Assembly: GCF_028769735.1 (NCBI RefSeq) | Contig: NC_088178.1 | Location: 9,946,857 to 10,010,856 of the forward strand | Direction: 5' to 3' | DNA: 64,000 nucleotides | Source of the DNA: Zonotrichia leucophrys gambelii | Lineage: Eukaryota > Chordata > Aves > Passeriformes > Passerellidae | In this document: piece by piece, positions 44,650 through 58,700 of the stretch | How positions within the stretch are numbered: the first letter of the stretch is position 1 | Layout: every line of letters begins with the position of its first letter | Position numbers and translations under genes: made by a program | The notes under the pieces: model-generated | What the model was told of the DNA's origin: nothing | Databases searched by the model: none | Seen by the model: the letters and a program-made list of their open reading frames with translations, nothing else

Positions 44650-45300
44650 TACAGGGCGGGTCTGGTTGTACATCCATCATTTTACACCCCGCCTGCTGTG
44701 CCTGAGCTTGCATCGCATTTAGCGCCGGTTCGTCTCTCCGGCCGGGGCCCGCTCTCCGCTGCTCCCGCGGGGCGGGGCCCGTTCTCAGCCGGGGCCCGGG
44801 GCGGGGCCGCTGCTCCCGGGCGGGGCCCGCAGCCCGAACGGCGCCTCGGGCCCGGGCGGCGCTGCCGCGGCCGCTGCTCCGCGGCGCTTCCGGGGCGGAG
44901 CCGGGCCCGGCTGGGCGGCGGCGGCGGCTGGCGGGGCGGCCCCGCTGCGGGTAAACACCGGGTGAGCGCCGGGAGCCCCGCGGCCCCTCAGGTACCGCGG
45001 GCGGCGAGCGGGGCTGCGGGCGGGCGGGCGCCGCTGGCCGGGGCCTGCGCGATGTCGGGGCGGGGAGGGGTTGAGGGCTGCGTGTGGCGGCGGAGCCCGT
45101 GTCGGGTGCGATGAGAAGGCGGGGGAGAAGCGTACGGAGCCGCTTCTCTATGGCCCTGGCGGTTCCTGCAGCTCTTGGGCGGCAGTGCCGGCCTGCGCCG
45201 GCCGGAGCGGGGCCCGCGGCCTGCGGAGCCGCACCGGGGAGACCAGGCCGTGGCGCCGGACAGGGCTGGGATGTTCCTGCAGGGCTGGCCGAGGTGAGTT
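44650..45300 (+). promoter_or_regulatory. CLCC1: CLCC1 CpG-island promoter and untranslated exon
   Basis: CpG-dense block only about 400 bases after the WDR47 polyadenylation site. It has repeated GGGCGGGGC GC boxes and a CTTCCGG ETS-type site at 44887-44893. Two usable donors (GCGG|GTAAAC at 44951 and CCGG|GTGAGC at 44962) could end an untranslated exon that splices to 46620. Open frames on both strands here are GC-driven. Confidence 0.72.
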
Positions 45301-46619
45301 CTGCCTGACGGGCATGCTGGCCCCTTCGTGAAGGAATGCTGGAAACCAAAGTTCATCAAGGAGGAATGTTAGCGTTGGCAGTAGTTCTCCAAGGGCAAGC
45401 TGCCTGCGCCCTTAGGAGCAGGATCTCTGAGGGAAACAAAGGATGGAGAAACGGCAGGAGGTGGTGTGGCCTTGCTCTTAAAACAGTGCGGCCAAGGGGA
45501 GCTAATCCAAAGGGGTGACCCAAAACCTGAACGTGCTCCGTTAACTCCAAAATACCTATCACTTTCTGCACTCCTACGTGTGTTAATGAAGCAAGACGTG
45601 TACATGCTTTAAAGTCACTCAAACTGCACCTAAATACGAAGTGTCATCAACTGAAGCTCTGCCTTTTACCCTCCCTCACAAAACCAATATAAGTATAGGC
45701 TAAGAGGGGCGGAGGTCGGAGGAGACTCCACCTTGTATCGTGGGTCTGTCGGCGGGCTGTGCCTCTTTCCTCCCCCATAGGAATGCCTGTTGGATAAGGC
45801 TCGGACACCGAGTGCTCCTCTCAGGGAATTCAGAGAGCCAGCTGCTGTTTGCGATTGTGCTCTTAGTCGTGTCCCACTGTAACGTATTTTTTGTCGGTTT
45901 ATCGCTCATATTTTTGTGTTCATGTGCTCCTGCAGACGGTGTGTTTATCACTGACAGCGTTTCTGTTGCTCAGCAAATGACAGTGTTTTGCACCTGAGGG
46001 TTGTTGAGCGTTTCCAGGCTGTGGTCTGGCCAGGAGAGTTTGTTGGACGCACCGGACTCACGGTGTGTCTGTCACGCTGTGTGTGCATCTGTGATTGTGG
46101 TGGTTCGTACTGAGAGTGACTGGAGCCACAGTGCTGTGGCTGAAGCACAGGGCTCTGTGCTTCCCTTTTTGTGCGGAATTGGCCATCCCTCAAAGCACAG
46201 CCACTCCCAGCCCCTCTGGCATCCGAGGAACGGCTGAAATGTCAAGGGCAGTTTTTCTGCCAAGTCTTCCTATTAATGTGACAGTAAAATTTGCTTTACT
46301 GTTAACACAGTGCCGTTGTGGTGAAGCGTGCTGGAGTTCTGCACCGTTTTATCATATTTAGCAATACTGAACTCTGTGCTACACCTGCTGATAACAAAGT
46401 CAGGGGTATTGATCCACTCATATAATACAGTTTAATTGTGCATATTATTGTCAGCATTTTCCTTGGGAAGAAATAGGGAAGTGAGTTTAAACCTTCTTAA
46501 GGGAGAACTGAGTTTTTTAAAAGCTCCACTTTTAGTTTTTTTCTTGTAAGATTGTTTCATTTTTTTGATACAGCATGTTACACCCTGACCTAAATACCTG
46601 AATTTCTTGTTGTATTCAG
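44963..46619 (+). other. CLCC1: CLCC1 5' intron
   Basis: The first part belongs to the CpG island. The remainder is unique sequence with no recognisable exon or repeat. Confidence 0.5.
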
Positions 46620-46760
46620 TGATACAGGATGCTGTTTCCTTTGGTGTTGTGTGCAGTGATGCTGACAGGGAGCTGTAAAGCTCAAGAAGATGAATGGATT
46701 GACCCCACGGATATGCTCAATTATGATGCAGCATCAGGAACAATGAGAAGACCTTATAAG
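46620..46760 (+). CDS. CLCC1: CLCC1 first coding exon
   Basis: Start ATG at 46629; 44 codons covering the signal peptide and [18 protein letters not shown] to RRPYK. Acceptor TGTATTCAG; a second possible acceptor (TACAG, ending 46627) would not change the protein. Donor AAG|GTAGAG. Confidence 0.93.
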
Positions 46761-49700
46761 GTAGAGAAAGAAAGGGTGTGTGTCTCTCTGTTGGAAGATT
46801 GCTTTTAAACTCTGACAGTAAATAATGATAGCATTATGGTGTTTTTAAGGGCTTATTATCTTGTATCTGAATCCATACACAGAAAAGTCTTTGTGTCCAT
46901 GGTTAAAATTGCAAGAGAAAAAATAGTGTAATTAGCTCAGGATCTTTCCCTGGTGAGCTTCTGTTGCACTCAGATAAGTCACATCAAGCAGGCTTTTTGT
47001 ATTTTCACAGGTGGTGCTTGATTTATGCAGGTTGTGGCACCACAGGTTACTGCTCTGAGAAGTACTGGGTTAAGCAACTCTTGCTAATTTCCCAAGTATA
47101 GTGTTAAATATCTTGAAAATCAGGTTCCTAACTGATAAAAGTTGGGGGAGTTAAACTTAATTATTGTATTTTATTTTAGTCCACCAGTTTCCCAGCAGCA
47201 GGAACCAGTTTCCCATTTCTTGTGTGGGACTATTTTGAATTTTAATGGTGTTTTGTAATGCTGGGCCTCAGTTTTCAGAAGGTCAGACTAGGGATTGAGT
47301 GCTGTACTTTTAATGAATCATTAACACTGAAGAGAAGATGAACTAGGAAAAAAATCCATTCTAACAAGATGAATTTTCTCTGTCTTGTATGAGGAGTGGA
47401 TCCTGAATACCGTGATTACGTTGATTATTTTGTGCATGTGTGCACACATGGCCCTGTAAAGTGGAGGTGGTTATAAGGGCACCCTTGATTTTTGCCATTA
47501 TTCAACTTTCAAGTTTGGTTTTGCAGTCTTGAGTAATACTGTTTAAACACTACAGAGCATAATTTTCTGAAGCTTAAAAGATGCAGAGTGTGTTATTGCT
47601 CTCCACAGCTTTCCCATCAACCTCCAACTTCTCCACGTCCACCTGATAGTCATTAACAACCTTAAGGCCCGGCAGCAAGCTTTGGAGCCCAACTGCTCCA
47701 GCTTTATATAAAAAATTAGTAGCTTTATTGTTGTCTCCCACAAAACTAGAACTACATCTTAATTACTACTTTGTGTTAGTCCATCTTCTCAGGATTTCTT
47801 TTGTGCTCTGCAGAGATTTTAGGTGGGCAGGCTGTGTGGGCTGCTCAAGCCCTCAGGAGCAAACTTTGTTTCAGCACGAGTTTGCTGGTTCAAGGCTGTT
47901 GTGCTTCCTCTTGGGGGCCTCCCTGGGTGTGCACACGTGGCTGGAAGCAGCCCTGCTGTGTCTGAGCAATGAGCAGAGGGCACAGGGAGCTCTGCAGTAG
48001 ACAGAGGCAGGCAGCCAGAGTGGGGTTTGTGTTTGCCTGCAGTCTGGCTGCTGCTGTGGGAATTCACCTGCCTCAAAGCTGCCCCTTTGCCTGCTGAGTC
48101 AGTTTTCAGCCAGTGCCATTATCTAATCTGATGCACTCTGAGGGTCAGCAGCCCTCAAAGGAGGGGAAAGGGCAAGGGGGGGAGGACAGGCAAGACCTCA
48201 CCTTTTTCGTTTAGATAAACTCAAAGCAATTGTCCATCTGGAGCTTAAAATAACAGCAGAGGGGTAACTGCAGTGTCACTGGGAGGGTACTAGCAGCAAA
48301 GATCTGTACTCAATTTTTAGCTTCTTTGCTCATTCTAAAGTGATGTGGCTGTAGAAGTGTAACAGGGCTTGTTGGTCAAATTCTTGAATTCTGAAAATAT
48401 GGTTTTCTTCTGTAATTTTAGCCAAACTATCATGACTCTGAGGAAGAGGCTGTGGATACAGTCAGTACTGAAATCTCACGTTGTTCCAGGGTAGTAGAGT
48501 CCTTGCAACACAAGGTTTGTTCTTCAGAATATTTTCCCGTTTTATAGTGCTTATAAATATGCTTATGTATTTTAGTGCTTGTAGTTTTTTGCTTTCTGAT
48601 GATGCTCTTCTGGACAGTACCAAACAGGTGCATTGCTGGCATAATTTATTCTTTATGGAAGGGGAACCTCTAGGCAGAGGAGAGACTGGAAGTGGTTTGA
48701 ATTCATGTTCAAGTTGTTGTTCTGCCTACAAAGGTCTGTTTCCTGCCGTGTTTTGTAGTGTAACAAAGTCAATAGGAGCTAGGTGCTTCTGCCCAGTGTC
48801 AGCAGTTTGGAGGTGTGGTGCTGAGCACCCCGTGCTGCTCTCAGGCTGTCAGTCCTGTCAGATTTTAGGGGTGGTTGTGGGCACAGAGACCAGGGCCATG
48901 TGCAGAGCTGCAGCTCTCAGGTGCTGCTGTCAGAGCCCCTCCCAGGGTGTGGGGATGCCTGAGTGGCTCCTGGGGCCCTTCCTGCCCTCAGCCATTTGCA
49001 TCCCCAATGGGATATGTGGCATTTTAATGTTGTTTTAGTTACTTCAATTTTTTGGTAGTTCCCTCTTTTTTTTCCTGTTGCAAACTTAAAATGTAAGGAG
49101 ATCCAGATGTTTGCATTTGTTTCTAGATTTACTGAAGTCAGGATTTGAATATTACTAGCAGATGTGAAATCTCCAGTACTGGCCAGTTCTATGGAAAGCA
49201 GTGTGTTCAGTAACTGCATATGCTTTCTATCTGGCAGACTAACCAGGGAATCATTGCTAAACTAAAGAAATGTGCCCCTGCTAATCCTGAGCTAAATGTT
49301 GTTGGTATATTTGGGGTTTTTCTCTCCTGTGAAGAAGCTGGTTTGAGCAAAGTGAATAAAAGTATCTTTTGCACAATTGCAGATTGCAGAGTGTGAGAAG
49401 AGGAATGCCAAATCACAGGAGAGCCGCAGCTTTTATATTTTTAAGCGATTCTTGAATAAGATTTTAAATGAAGCTGGAAAACTTGGCCTTGTAAGTATTT
49501 GAACAGTCATTTAAAAACACTTAATTAAAATGAATTCATATTACTGCTTTATGTAGTTTTCACAGTTACCAAGCATTGAGTAATTATGCTGGTGTACTTT
49601 ACATGCAATGAATGGACCTGGATGGCAAAGGAAAAATGACAGAAGTGTGTGCATCCTGTACTGCTGAGGAGACACAGTTGTTGTTTGATCTGTGGAGCAT

Positions 49701-52700
49701 CCAAAGGAAGGGTTTGTGAATTCAGTGTATCTTAGCATCTGTTAGCTTAGCAGTCTGAGAGAGCTGAGGCTGTTCAGCCTGGGGAGGAGAAGGCTCTGGA
49801 GAGACCTTAGAGACCCTTTGAGTACCTGAAGGGGGGCCTGTAAGAGGGAACTTTACTCCTAGTGCTAGGACAAGGGGAATAGCTTTGAACTGAAAGAGAG
49901 GAGGTTTAGAATAGATACTGGGAAGAAATTAATTGTTCTGATGGTTGTGAGGCACTGGAAGAAGTTGTCCAGAGAAGTTTCAGCAATGTGGTCTAGTGGG
50001 AGGTGTCCCTGACCATGAGGGTTGGAACCAGATTATCTTTAAGGTCCCTTCCAACCCAAACCATCCTGTGATTCTAACCATCAAGGAATAGCAGCTTATT
50101 AGAGTTTCCATGTAAGAATCACCTTGTTACTTTCTTTATGCAGTGATTTCAGCTGGAATAGAGTGAATTTTCTTGCTGGTAGCTGGTGCAGGGCTGTGTT
50201 TTGGCTCAGAGTGAGGGCACTGTTGCTGACACTCTGGTGTTTCAGTGGTTGCTCACTGGTGCTGTCTCTAAGCCAAGGACTTGTCTGTGCCCATGGCAGC
50301 TGGGAGGTGCAGGAGGAGCTGTGAGGGAGCAAGGCTGGGACAGGGCCAGGGCAAAGCATGGCTGCTGTGCCCAGCATGGGCTGGGGGAGCTGCCTGGGAG
50401 GGGCTGGCAGCTGCTGGAGGCAGCAATTGCACTGTGCTGCACTTGTTCTTCTGGGGGTTATTTCCTTCTTTCTCTCTTTTCATGACTGGTAGTATTACTA
50501 CCATCACATTTTATTTTGTTTGCTGTTCTTGCCTCAGCTCATGAGGTTTACCTTTTTGCTCATTCTCCTTCCCACCAGCAGGGATATTGGAGGGAGTGAG
50601 TGGCTGCATGATACTGTAGTTGTTGGCTGGGCACTTTATTATATTGTCTTTGGAGATTTTGTTTATTCAGAGGTAGAAGAATTTATTAATTAGCAAAATT
50701 ATTCTTAAATAAGGAACATTACATTTAGCAGTGTAAAACTTCTTTAGTGTTTAATAGTTTCTATCTGTTTTATCCAGCTTTGACCGAGGCACACACATAG
50801 TGTATATGTAATTATTACTTGTTAATGAGCCCTGGTCCTGAAATCTTAGTAACAAGTGAGATAGTTTATTTTTCTAGGATTTGTTTCTTTAGAGTTGAAA
50901 GATTACAAACCAGTTGAATTGTGTTTTGTGTAGTTTAGATGAACAAAAAGGTTATAGAATCATAGTGTGCCCCCTGTCCCACGTTTTCATCCTGCAGCCT
51001 GCTTCAGAAGGGCACTGGTACAGAATGAGTATGATCAGTTTTGGCCTATGGATGCATTTGTATTTCCAAATCAGCAGCTTTTAACCCTTGTTTTGCTTTG
51101 CTTGGAATGCAGCCTGGGGAAGAAGTGGGCCATGCCCACTACGATGCTGAGATCATTCTAACCAGGCAGACGTATTTGGAGATCCTCAGGTTTGTCAGTG
51201 AGGAGGCCTGGCAGCCAGGAGCCCTGGATGAGGCACTCAATGATATCTTGGTCAATTTTAAGCACCACAACGAGGAAGCTTGGCGGTGGAGATTTGAAGA
51301 CACCTTTGGAATTGATCTATATCATTTGTTCTGGGTAAGAGAATAAAGGTTGATTATTGCTTTTAATTGCTGTTTTCTTCAGTTTCTCTGTGCTAATCAA
51401 TATTACCATCTTAACTCCACAGATAAAGCAATTCCTTCCATCATATTTCAAGTCAGTCTTTTTTTTTTTTTTTGTGGTTGCTGAAGGATGTATTTGCTTT
51501 AATAAGGAATTCAAGTTTTTTATTCCTGTGGTCATCTGTTCTCTGTTGTAGCTTTGGTTTGGGGCTTTTTTCCTGGTGCGCTTTTTCTTTTCTTGTCTTT
51601 TATATCTATGCAGCCAGACTCATTGTGCTCTAGCACTGTCTGACCTCGAGAACTGACACCTCATGCATTGTAGATCTTCCATGTTGGTCTCTTGTTCATC
51701 TAGCTGTTGAAGCTGTTGGCTTCTCCAAGAGTTGGAATATATACTGAGACAAGTATATGTTTAAACCCCTATAGGTCAGAGGCTTTTGCAAATTTTGTGG
51801 AAAAAATTGTATAGGGTTGGAGAGGAGAGAGGAGAGTTGGGAATTATAAAGTGCTAAGCTGAGGATCTCTAATAAAGATAACGCTTTCTGAATAAATCTT
51901 TACAATTCAGAATATGCCAGTGTTTGTGCTGACATAATCTTGCAAGTAGCCTGTCTAGATTTGAGGGGTCCCTGGAAGCCAGATGACAAAAGGAGGCTCA
52001 GTAACCTCTGAGAGGGGTCCTGGGGTGGAAAGACACTGTGGAGTCCTTTGAAGTCTTGCGGCCGGTACCCAAACTGTAACTTTGTGCAGGAGTTGGCAGC
52101 AGTTGTTCTGTGGTTCAGAGCAGGCACAAACTGCTCAAGCACTGGCTGACACCAATTTGATCATTTAGAAGTGTGCTTGCTAATGTAACAAATATCCTGA
52201 GAAATAACTGAATATCACAAGAAACAAATGAGCAGCTGCAATGTCAGGCTGTGGCAGGGATGAGTATTGGTACTGCCACAAAGCTGTCCTGCCTTGTGCT
52301 GCTCAGATGGGCTGTGGAAGCAAGGAAAAACTCAGCTATTCCGTGTAAATGGCATCAGTAAAAACAAAAGTTGGAAGTTTCTTCGTCTGTACTGTCAGAA
52401 GAGATGAAAGGTCCAAATATGGGTCATAATGTTTTCCTCTTTTCTTTTTCAGCTCCTCTTGTGCGTAGCGTGCATTGTGATTGTACTGGCTACAGAAGTG
52501 AGGACCTATGTGTCCCGCTTTGTTCAGCTGAAATATGTTTTATTTATGACTTTCCTCGTCAGCTTTGTATGGAATTGGTTTTACTTGTACACGGTAAGTT
52601 CTGGAATCGTAATGGCTTTTTGGCTTAGAACTGTACAGCTATGAGGGAGTTAAGGTTGTTTAGTTCCTTTGGTTAGTTTACATACAACTTTTAATTAAGT

Positions 52701-55700
52701 GCAAAATAAAAAAGGGATAAACATTTTTCTTTTGCATGTTGATAGGGGTGTTAGGTGTAAAGAACAAAAGAAACCCTGACAACTGTATTGTGCTGTAGAG
52801 GTGCACAAAATTCAGAGAGCACTAAACTCTGATGTCACTACATGGGCAAAGCAGATGTAACCTCTGACTGAAGCAGCTTGGTAGAAAAGTTATACAGAAA
52901 TATATTCAGATTTTTTTTCTTAAGATTCCCTGGTAGAAACTTTCATGTGATAGACCAGATAAATGCCTCATTAATTAAGTGGCTGATGGTACAATCAGAT
53001 CAGTTTTATAGAGGAGGAATGTAGGACACCAGATCAAAGCCCAGCCACAAAATCTGCCCTCGCATCTTGTCAATGAGGATTGAAGTGCAGTGTGTCAGAG
53101 CCAGGGACAGCAGTGCTGGAGAGTGGCATGGCTCTGGTGGGCTTGGAATGCCATGCAGGTGGCTTGGGTTGAGGCAGTGAACAATGTCAGTTTTACAACA
53201 GAGGATTTGACCAATTTTTCTCTTGATTATCAGTTGCAATCAGTAAGGCAAAACTATAATAAATACAGTTATTTCTTATGCGATTTATTTGAAAAAGAAA
53301 AGAGGAAGTTTTAACTAGTAATTCCACGGCAGCTGTGTCTCTGTTCCAGAAACATGTTAAGATGTCATCAGTTTACTTTTGCCTTGAACTTGTATCTTCC
53401 AACATTGGAGTCTGATCCTTTGACAATTCAGATTCCTTTTGGAGAATAACTTGGAGGTAGCCATTATCTCAGGGGTTTTGTCCATTCCTAGGAAGTTCTT
53501 AGAATTTAACTCCATTAAATTGTTTAGGTAGTAAACTTTTCTAAATACGTATTACATGGGGAATTGTCATTACAAGGGGACAATGTGGAAGTTCCCATTT
53601 ATGTGGGAACTGTCCCCAGGCTGCAGAGAGCCAGCAGGGCTGCTGAGCAGCAGCACTCGGTGTGTGTCTCCCTGCAGCTGGCCTTCGCTCAGCACCAGGC
53701 AGAGATGGCCAAGATGGGGCAGTTTGACAAGGTCTGTGCCGAGAAGCTGGAGTGGTATGGAAGTCTCATGGGTAAGCTCTTCTCTTGGTACTTTGCAGTG
53801 GTTAATTTTACTAAATATCCATCCATAGTATCCCAGGATACTTGGATTTCTTCATGGGGAGTATGGGGAATTCTCCTCAATACATGATTTCATGGTTTTA
53901 CCCTTTTCCCATCCCATAAGATTTTGTTTTCTAGGCCTGGGGAGGAGAGCTGATCACAGCACTGTACTTGGGGTATGTCATGGTGTTACTTCTTTTTCTT
54001 GTAACTTACCTGTTTCCCCAGTACATTCAGTGCCCTTTACTAAAGACAGGCAGGCGGAGTTCAGAGCAAGGATTTTTTTTCATGTATTACACCTGTGAGT
54101 GCAATGGATTTCAGGAATTGGATCTATAATTGTTTATTCAGGTGATACTATTTTACAGAGAAAGCTGGTTTTTTTTATTAGCTGTTATTTCTGTCCAGTG
54201 CCATAGCAGATAGATGAAGGGTAGCAGCTCTTAAAGGCTGCTTGTTATGGTCTTCCCTGTGTAATTTCTTGACTCTGTTGTTTTTGATTGCATGTCAATG
54301 ATTTATGTGCTGTAAAACTACAGACTACAGAAACACTGATGTCATGAATCACTTGTTTATAATGTAAAGGTTCCCTTAAGAAGTAAGACTTCCTGCTTGT
54401 AACTAAAACAGACCCTTGAATCCAGCAAGCAAAAGGAGACAATTTCAGTCTCCCTGCAGACTGGCAGATGGGCAGTAACACAGAATGATGCTGTGTCAGT
54501 AGCTGTGGACAGTGTTCACAGTAAGTTCATAGTTTCCACAGATGAGACTTTTTTCCCTGAGGCTTCTGGGAACTGATCTCACCCAAAGAGCTTTCTTGAT
54601 TATACATGGGGGAAAATTTCAGGTTCTTCTCTTTTTTTCCAGCCTTCCCTCCCCTTCCTGCATCCCCTTGACTGGATAAACTGTACTTCCAGCCAATCTC
54701 AGATGCGTAAAAATAAATCTGTTTTGGACCATGTCTAGAAGAGTTCTCTTCCGTCTGTAACTGAAGTGCTGCTTTCTGTATTGCTGCTGTGTCACAAAAT
54801 ATCTTTTTAAGAAGTAGTAACAATATGTGTCTGCTTTGATTTCAGAATGGCTTAGAAGCACATGGACGTTTCAGGATGATCCCTGTAAGAAGTATTATGA
54901 AATTCTGCTTGTAAATCCTGTGTATATGGTTCCACCATCAAAGGTATGTGCCAAGCCTGAGGGGACTGCCAAGGCCTAGGTTGGTGTTTGTGTGACAGCA
55001 CTGGTTTTCTGCTTCTTTTCTAGGCCTTGGCAGTAACTTTCACCAACTTTGTAACTGAGCCTTTGAAGGACATAGGACAAGGTATTGGTGAATTCATCAA
55101 GGCACTTATGAAGGAGATACCATTAATTCTGCAGGTTCCAGTGCTCATTACCATGGCTCTGGGTGTCCTGGTTTGTATACATTCATCTTACATTTAGAAG
55201 CTCAGCTTTATTTTTTAAATATTAAATGTGTTTATATTTAAGTATTATCTATTATATTGCATATTTCTCATTTGTAAACTGAACAGATTTCTTAGCACAA
55301 AGAAATTACTTCTGCAAGGGAATTTTTTCTTGACAAAGGCTTCATACTACAGTTGGTCTAGGAATTAAAAGAGCTGAGTTTTGCGTTCAAACTGTATTCC
55401 TCTCCCACTCCCCAAAGTGGGATACAGTAGCATTAAATTGCTTCAGATCTTAGGCTCTGTGACAGTTTATTGCACCTTAGGTCCCATTTCTTCTTTGAGT
55501 CATTAATTGTGATGTGTGTGGCTGGCATTTAACACAAAGACATTGAGTTAGAGCCTTAAACATTAATGTAGCACTAACAATGAACTGCATCCAGCCTGGC
55601 AGTTCCTGCAGTGTGGTCAGACTGCAGAAAGCTTGAGCTGGAGCCATTCCCTTCACCTGACTTTTTCCTTAAGGGTCTTGCAGATATATGACAAGAAATC

Positions 55701-58700
55701 TGTGTGAAAACCATAGGCTGCAGATATTTGATGTTTTGCTCAGTTTTGGTTTTTCCCTCTCCCCCAGACTTTTTGCTATGGTGCAGGATCATCAGTGTCT
55801 GCATTAAGATACTTAAGGTCTTCTCAGAAGAAGAGTCTTCCCCTGCCTGCAGGTGGGCAGGAGCCCATGGCCTTTGGGCAGTACGATGGGAGGAGAGCAG
55901 ATGAGTACTACCTGCAGCAGCAGCCCTACGTGCACAGAGGCCACCAGGACAGAGGGGACGCTGCCAGCAGGCCCCTGCTCCGGCTGAGAGCGGCCAGTGG
56001 CAGCAGGAGCCCGGACACGGCACGCAGCAGCGAGCAGCCGGACGCACTGCAGGTACCACAGGCACCTCCTGGGGCTCTGGGAGCTGCCAGGAAACTGAGC
56101 AGATTGCAGTGGCACCTGCTGAAACACAGTCAAACAACATCATGAAAGCCAGATCTGGGGGAGAGAGCAGCTAAGGAACTACACGTTCCCCTATGGAACA
56201 GTTTGATAAAGGTGTCTTGGATGTGTTTCTTCTGGAAAAATATCTTGCAGTAGCTAACTCTGGCAAGAAACTACTGAATTAAAATGCTTTATGTTAAAGA
56301 CAACTTCAGCTTTGAGATCAATATGTGTGTGAGCTGGGCAATCATGATAACCCACAGAAGAAATGTGGAGGAAAGCAGCAGTGCTGACTTCCCTGGAAAC
56401 TGCAGAAAATTCAAACCAGATTTATACTCTATATTGGGCTTATTTACATGTTCTGTTTCCCGAGGGGAAAAAAATCATCATGCTTTGGGTGAGCCCTGCC
56501 CCTTGAGCTGGGATGCCCTTGGAACAATAGATGCTGTCACTTTTGATTGCTTAATTAATAGGTTATTATTGATTTTTTTGCAGAACAGATTGTACACTGA
56601 ATCTGAAGTTCATAGACTTGAAACTCTCAAAGCTGAAAACCTTACTGCAGAAGCTGCACTTGAGCAGCAAAAACAGGAGACAAGCAAAGTAGAGGGAGAG
56701 ACTGGAGAAAACTGTGTCCCCAGTAAAAACCTGGAACAGAAGAGTTCTGCCACAGAACCGTGCGAAGAGAAGAAAGAGAACGTTTTACATGAGTCCGGGA
56801 AAGAGAATAAGGAAGACCCAGACTCTACTGTAAGTTTTGTCTGATCTTTACTTGTCATATACTTGCTAATTCTGCTCTCATTCTCAAGTGTAGAAGAGAC
56901 AAGACTATCAAGGTGGGAATGTAAAATCTGGGAGAGGGTACTCTGTCTGGAGTCTGAAATAAAGGTGTTAATAAGATGATGCACCTCTAAGTGGCCAGAA
57001 AAACCCAGGCTTCTGGAGTGCTGCTGCTTGTTGGAAATCAGGTTTGTGTAATAAGTTTTGAGTAATTGCCATAATGCTAATCCCCAGCTCAGATGTCTCA
57101 GGTCTGTCTTTGGGTTTATGTTCTTTAAAAACATAAATAGTTTGCTTCTTGTCAGCTCAGTTTTAGGGCAGCTGATTTGCTCCTGGTGTAATGATGTGCA
57201 GAGAGTGAGCAGCTGATGTTGCAGCAGGTAGTTTGAGGCAGCTCAGAGCGGAACAGGGCCAGGAGAGGAGCTGCCCTGGGGATGGACATTGCAGTGCTTG
57301 TTCCCAGAGCTCCCCCAGCCAGCTCGTCCTTAGCCAGGGCCAGGGAGCAGCTGAGGTCAGGCACAGGCAGCAGCAGCAGCAGCAGCTGTGCTTTCTGTGG
57401 CTGGCACTGGAAGCTGGGGTGCTGCAGGCACTGCCCCACACCCATGGCAGGGGGTGCCCAGTGCCCACCCCCCCTGTGATTCCCTGGGGCATGGGCACCT
57501 TTCACACAAGCTGTAGAGCAGCATGAGCAGCTGTTTCTTGAAATAAGTACTTCTTGGAAACTTCTGCTGATTGCAGAACTGTTCTGAATTAATGTGGGAA
57601 ACAGTTAGCTAAATATTACCAAAAAACCATAATGCTTGAAAAAACTATTTTTTATTAAACAGAATTAAAACTAGGGTTTAATTTTTTTATAGAAATTATT
57701 GTTTCTTCCAAACTGTGTTTCTGCAAAGAGACTAAATACTAAAGCTATTTATTCTCTTTTTTTAAATTATTTTTTTAAAAAAGTATAAAAGAAAACAGAA
57801 CTTTTTTTCAGGAAGTACAAATCAGGGGAAAAAATCAAATTTTCTTTAAAAAGAACATAAAAATTTAAGTCTTTCACTAGATTGAGACAGTGGTAGAATC
57901 CACTAATGAGCAATGAGAGCATTGACAGAGAAAAAAAAGTCATAATAATTTTGACAGACTAGAAGCAAGTAAGAGGGAGACACAGTACCAGTACCTCAGA
58001 CACTGCTCTGAAAGCAGCTGCCAAATGCACGAGCAGGGGCAGCTCTGTAAGTGCTGCTCACCAGTGAGATGCTGCTGCTGTTTCTGTGAAAAATCAGGAG
58101 AAAGGAGACAGAGCTACTGATTGCAGTCATCTAAAAAAGGCAAGTGTGCTTTTCCAGCAAACCAGAATGATCCCTAGGATGCTGCTGTACATACTGCTGG
58201 GCTCTTCAGCTGGAATTGGGTCCCTTTATGGCTGAGGGTAGCTGGACTCTCTGCTCATCCATTCTCTTGGCTTGTGAGCGCAAAATCAGGCTGAAAAAAT
58301 CCTCATCTGGTACAGTGGGGCCTTTGGCAGCTCCTGGAGGAGCACATCTCTGATCATCCAGTCTGGAGCCCTACAGACAGACCAAGCAATACAAGCTGCA
58401 TATTTACAGGAAGATATGGAGTAAGTGAACAATATTAAGTGAAAAAGCTACTAAAACCTTTTGCTGGCAGATTTAAAGCTCGTAGAGAGATTTAATTTAT
58501 AAGTTTTGTTTCAAGTTAAACTTGCTAAATGAAATTATTGAGTCCAAGTGTAACTAAAATGGTTCCTCTGCCCCACTTGTCCCATGTGTCTAAAAGTGAC
58601 CCCCCCCCTCAGTTCAGTTCTTTGACATATTGCAAAATGAGATTTCTTAGCATTAGTACAGGGTGTTTCTGGTCTCATACACCAGGAAGTATGGTTGTCT

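Noticed and set aside
44600..45359. 249-codon minus-strand frame and several plus-strand frames
   Set aside because: Same cause: the CLCC1 CpG island. A divergent gene is not supported by any recognisable domain.
57152..57526. Frames of about 100 codons near the CAG run
   Set aside because: Non-conserved GC-rich sequence between the CLCC1 and GPSM2 3' ends; frames open on both strands because of composition.
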